From an uncultured Alphaproteobacteria bacterium (GTDB lineage Bacteria > Pseudomonadota > Alphaproteobacteria > Reyranellales > Reyranellaceae), in contig CAIYWM010000915.1 in NCBI GenBank assembly GCA_903929895.1, positions 1 to 5,819 of the forward strand: a stretch of DNA of 5,819 nucleotides. The letters run 5' to 3'. Under the pieces are notes generated by a model. The model had not been told where the DNA came from. It saw nothing but the letters and a program-made list of their open reading frames with translations, and ran no database searches. The translations under genes and the position numbers were made by a program. Positions 5,479-5,819 of this stretch are shown piece after piece. The number at the start of each line of letters is the position of its first letter. The first letter of the stretch is position 1.

Positions 5479-5819
5479 TTATGCCGTAAAACTGTCTCGC
5501 GCCCGCACATAGGCGAACGAGCCCAGCACGAGACCGGCGGCCAAGGTGCCGAACACCCAGCGATAGGCCGTGTCGCCGGCCCCGAAGGCCTCGACGACGT
5601 AGCCCGCGCCGGCTGGCAGCACGGCAAGACCCAGGCATTGCGCCATGTTCACGGTGGTGACGCCGCGGCCGGCCAGCCGGTCGGGAAACAGTGCGCGGCC
5701 CTGCGCCACGATCACCGTGCCGTAGGCGCAGAAGAAGCAGAAGGCGATCAGCAGCGTCACCGCGAGCCAGAGCGGTGGATGGGACAGCGCCGCCAGGATC
5801 GCCAGCAGCACCATGGAGA
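5479..5819 (-). CDS. Major facilitator superfamily transporter (C-terminal part)
   Basis: The last 113 codons of an inner-membrane transporter whose N-terminal two-thirds lie beyond the right edge; the frame stays open through 5819. Counting from the Met encoded at 5814, hydrophobic segments lie at about 1-10 (tail of a helix), 15-37, 55-77 and 84-104, consistent with the last four helices of a 12-helix MFS protein. Between the second and third is FPDRLAGRGVTTVNM (43-57), the P-x-R-x-x-G-R-x-x-x-x-x-N loop typical of MFS proteins before helix 11. The following GLAVLPAGAGYVVEAF matches helix 11. It ends with a short cytoplasmic RARDSFTA tail. The stop (5479-5481) lies 6 bases past the cytochrome c stop, so the two genes converge with almost no gap. 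Substrate is not predictable from this part. Confidence 0.82.
   Translation of the reverse strand, partial: SMVLLAILAALSHPPLWLAVTLLIAFCFFCAYGTVIVAQGRALFPDRLAGRGVTTVNMAQCLGLAVLPAGAGYVVEAFGAGDTAYRWVFGTLAAGLVLGSFAYVRARDSFTA

Noticed and set aside
5474..5487. ACGGC-TTAT-GCCGT stem between the convergent cytochrome c and transporter genes as a shared terminator
   Set aside because: It is only five pairs with no T-run following on either strand; too weak to call.

Overview
The window is a GC-rich bacterial chromosome segment. Three things point to an alphaproteobacterium: third codon positions strongly favour G/C, there are abundant Bug-type solute-binding proteins, and an inverted palindromic element starts with CCTCACCCTGAGGAGC. 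Reyranella- or Bradyrhizobium-like lineages would fit, but genus is a guess. No RNA gene, insertion sequence, CRISPR array, origin or phage gene was seen.

Left part (1-4242). A CodA/AtzC-type amidohydrolase (partial, minus strand, running off the left edge) is transcribed divergently from a compact plus-strand cluster of four genes. In order these are a periplasmic Bug/TctC-family binding protein with a twin-arginine-like signal, an SCP-2/thiolase-fold protein lacking the usual nucleophilic cysteine, a DUF35 zinc-ribbon/OB-fold partner overlapping it by ATGA, and a second Bug/TctC-family protein with a Sec signal. Gaps are 48, -4 and 22 bases, so these four probably form one operon. The likely theme is capture of an organic acid in the periplasm followed by CoA-thioester chemistry by a two-subunit thiolase-like/DUF35 enzyme. 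The divergent hydrolase may act on a related compound. The substrate cannot be read from the sequence.

Middle (4243-4393). The gap between the convergent operon end and alkB holds a 107-base REP/BIME-like inverted pair able to fold into a four-armed structure. A small hairpin lies over the alkB stop codon.

Right part (4394-5819). A complete AlkB DNA/RNA oxidative demethylase (minus) is divergent from a small periplasmic class I cytochrome c (plus) across only 47 bases. The cytochrome c gene converges, with a 6-base gap, on the C-terminal end of a major facilitator superfamily transporter (minus, truncated by the right edge). These three genes look like ordinary housekeeping or accessory functions with no evident link to the left-hand cluster.
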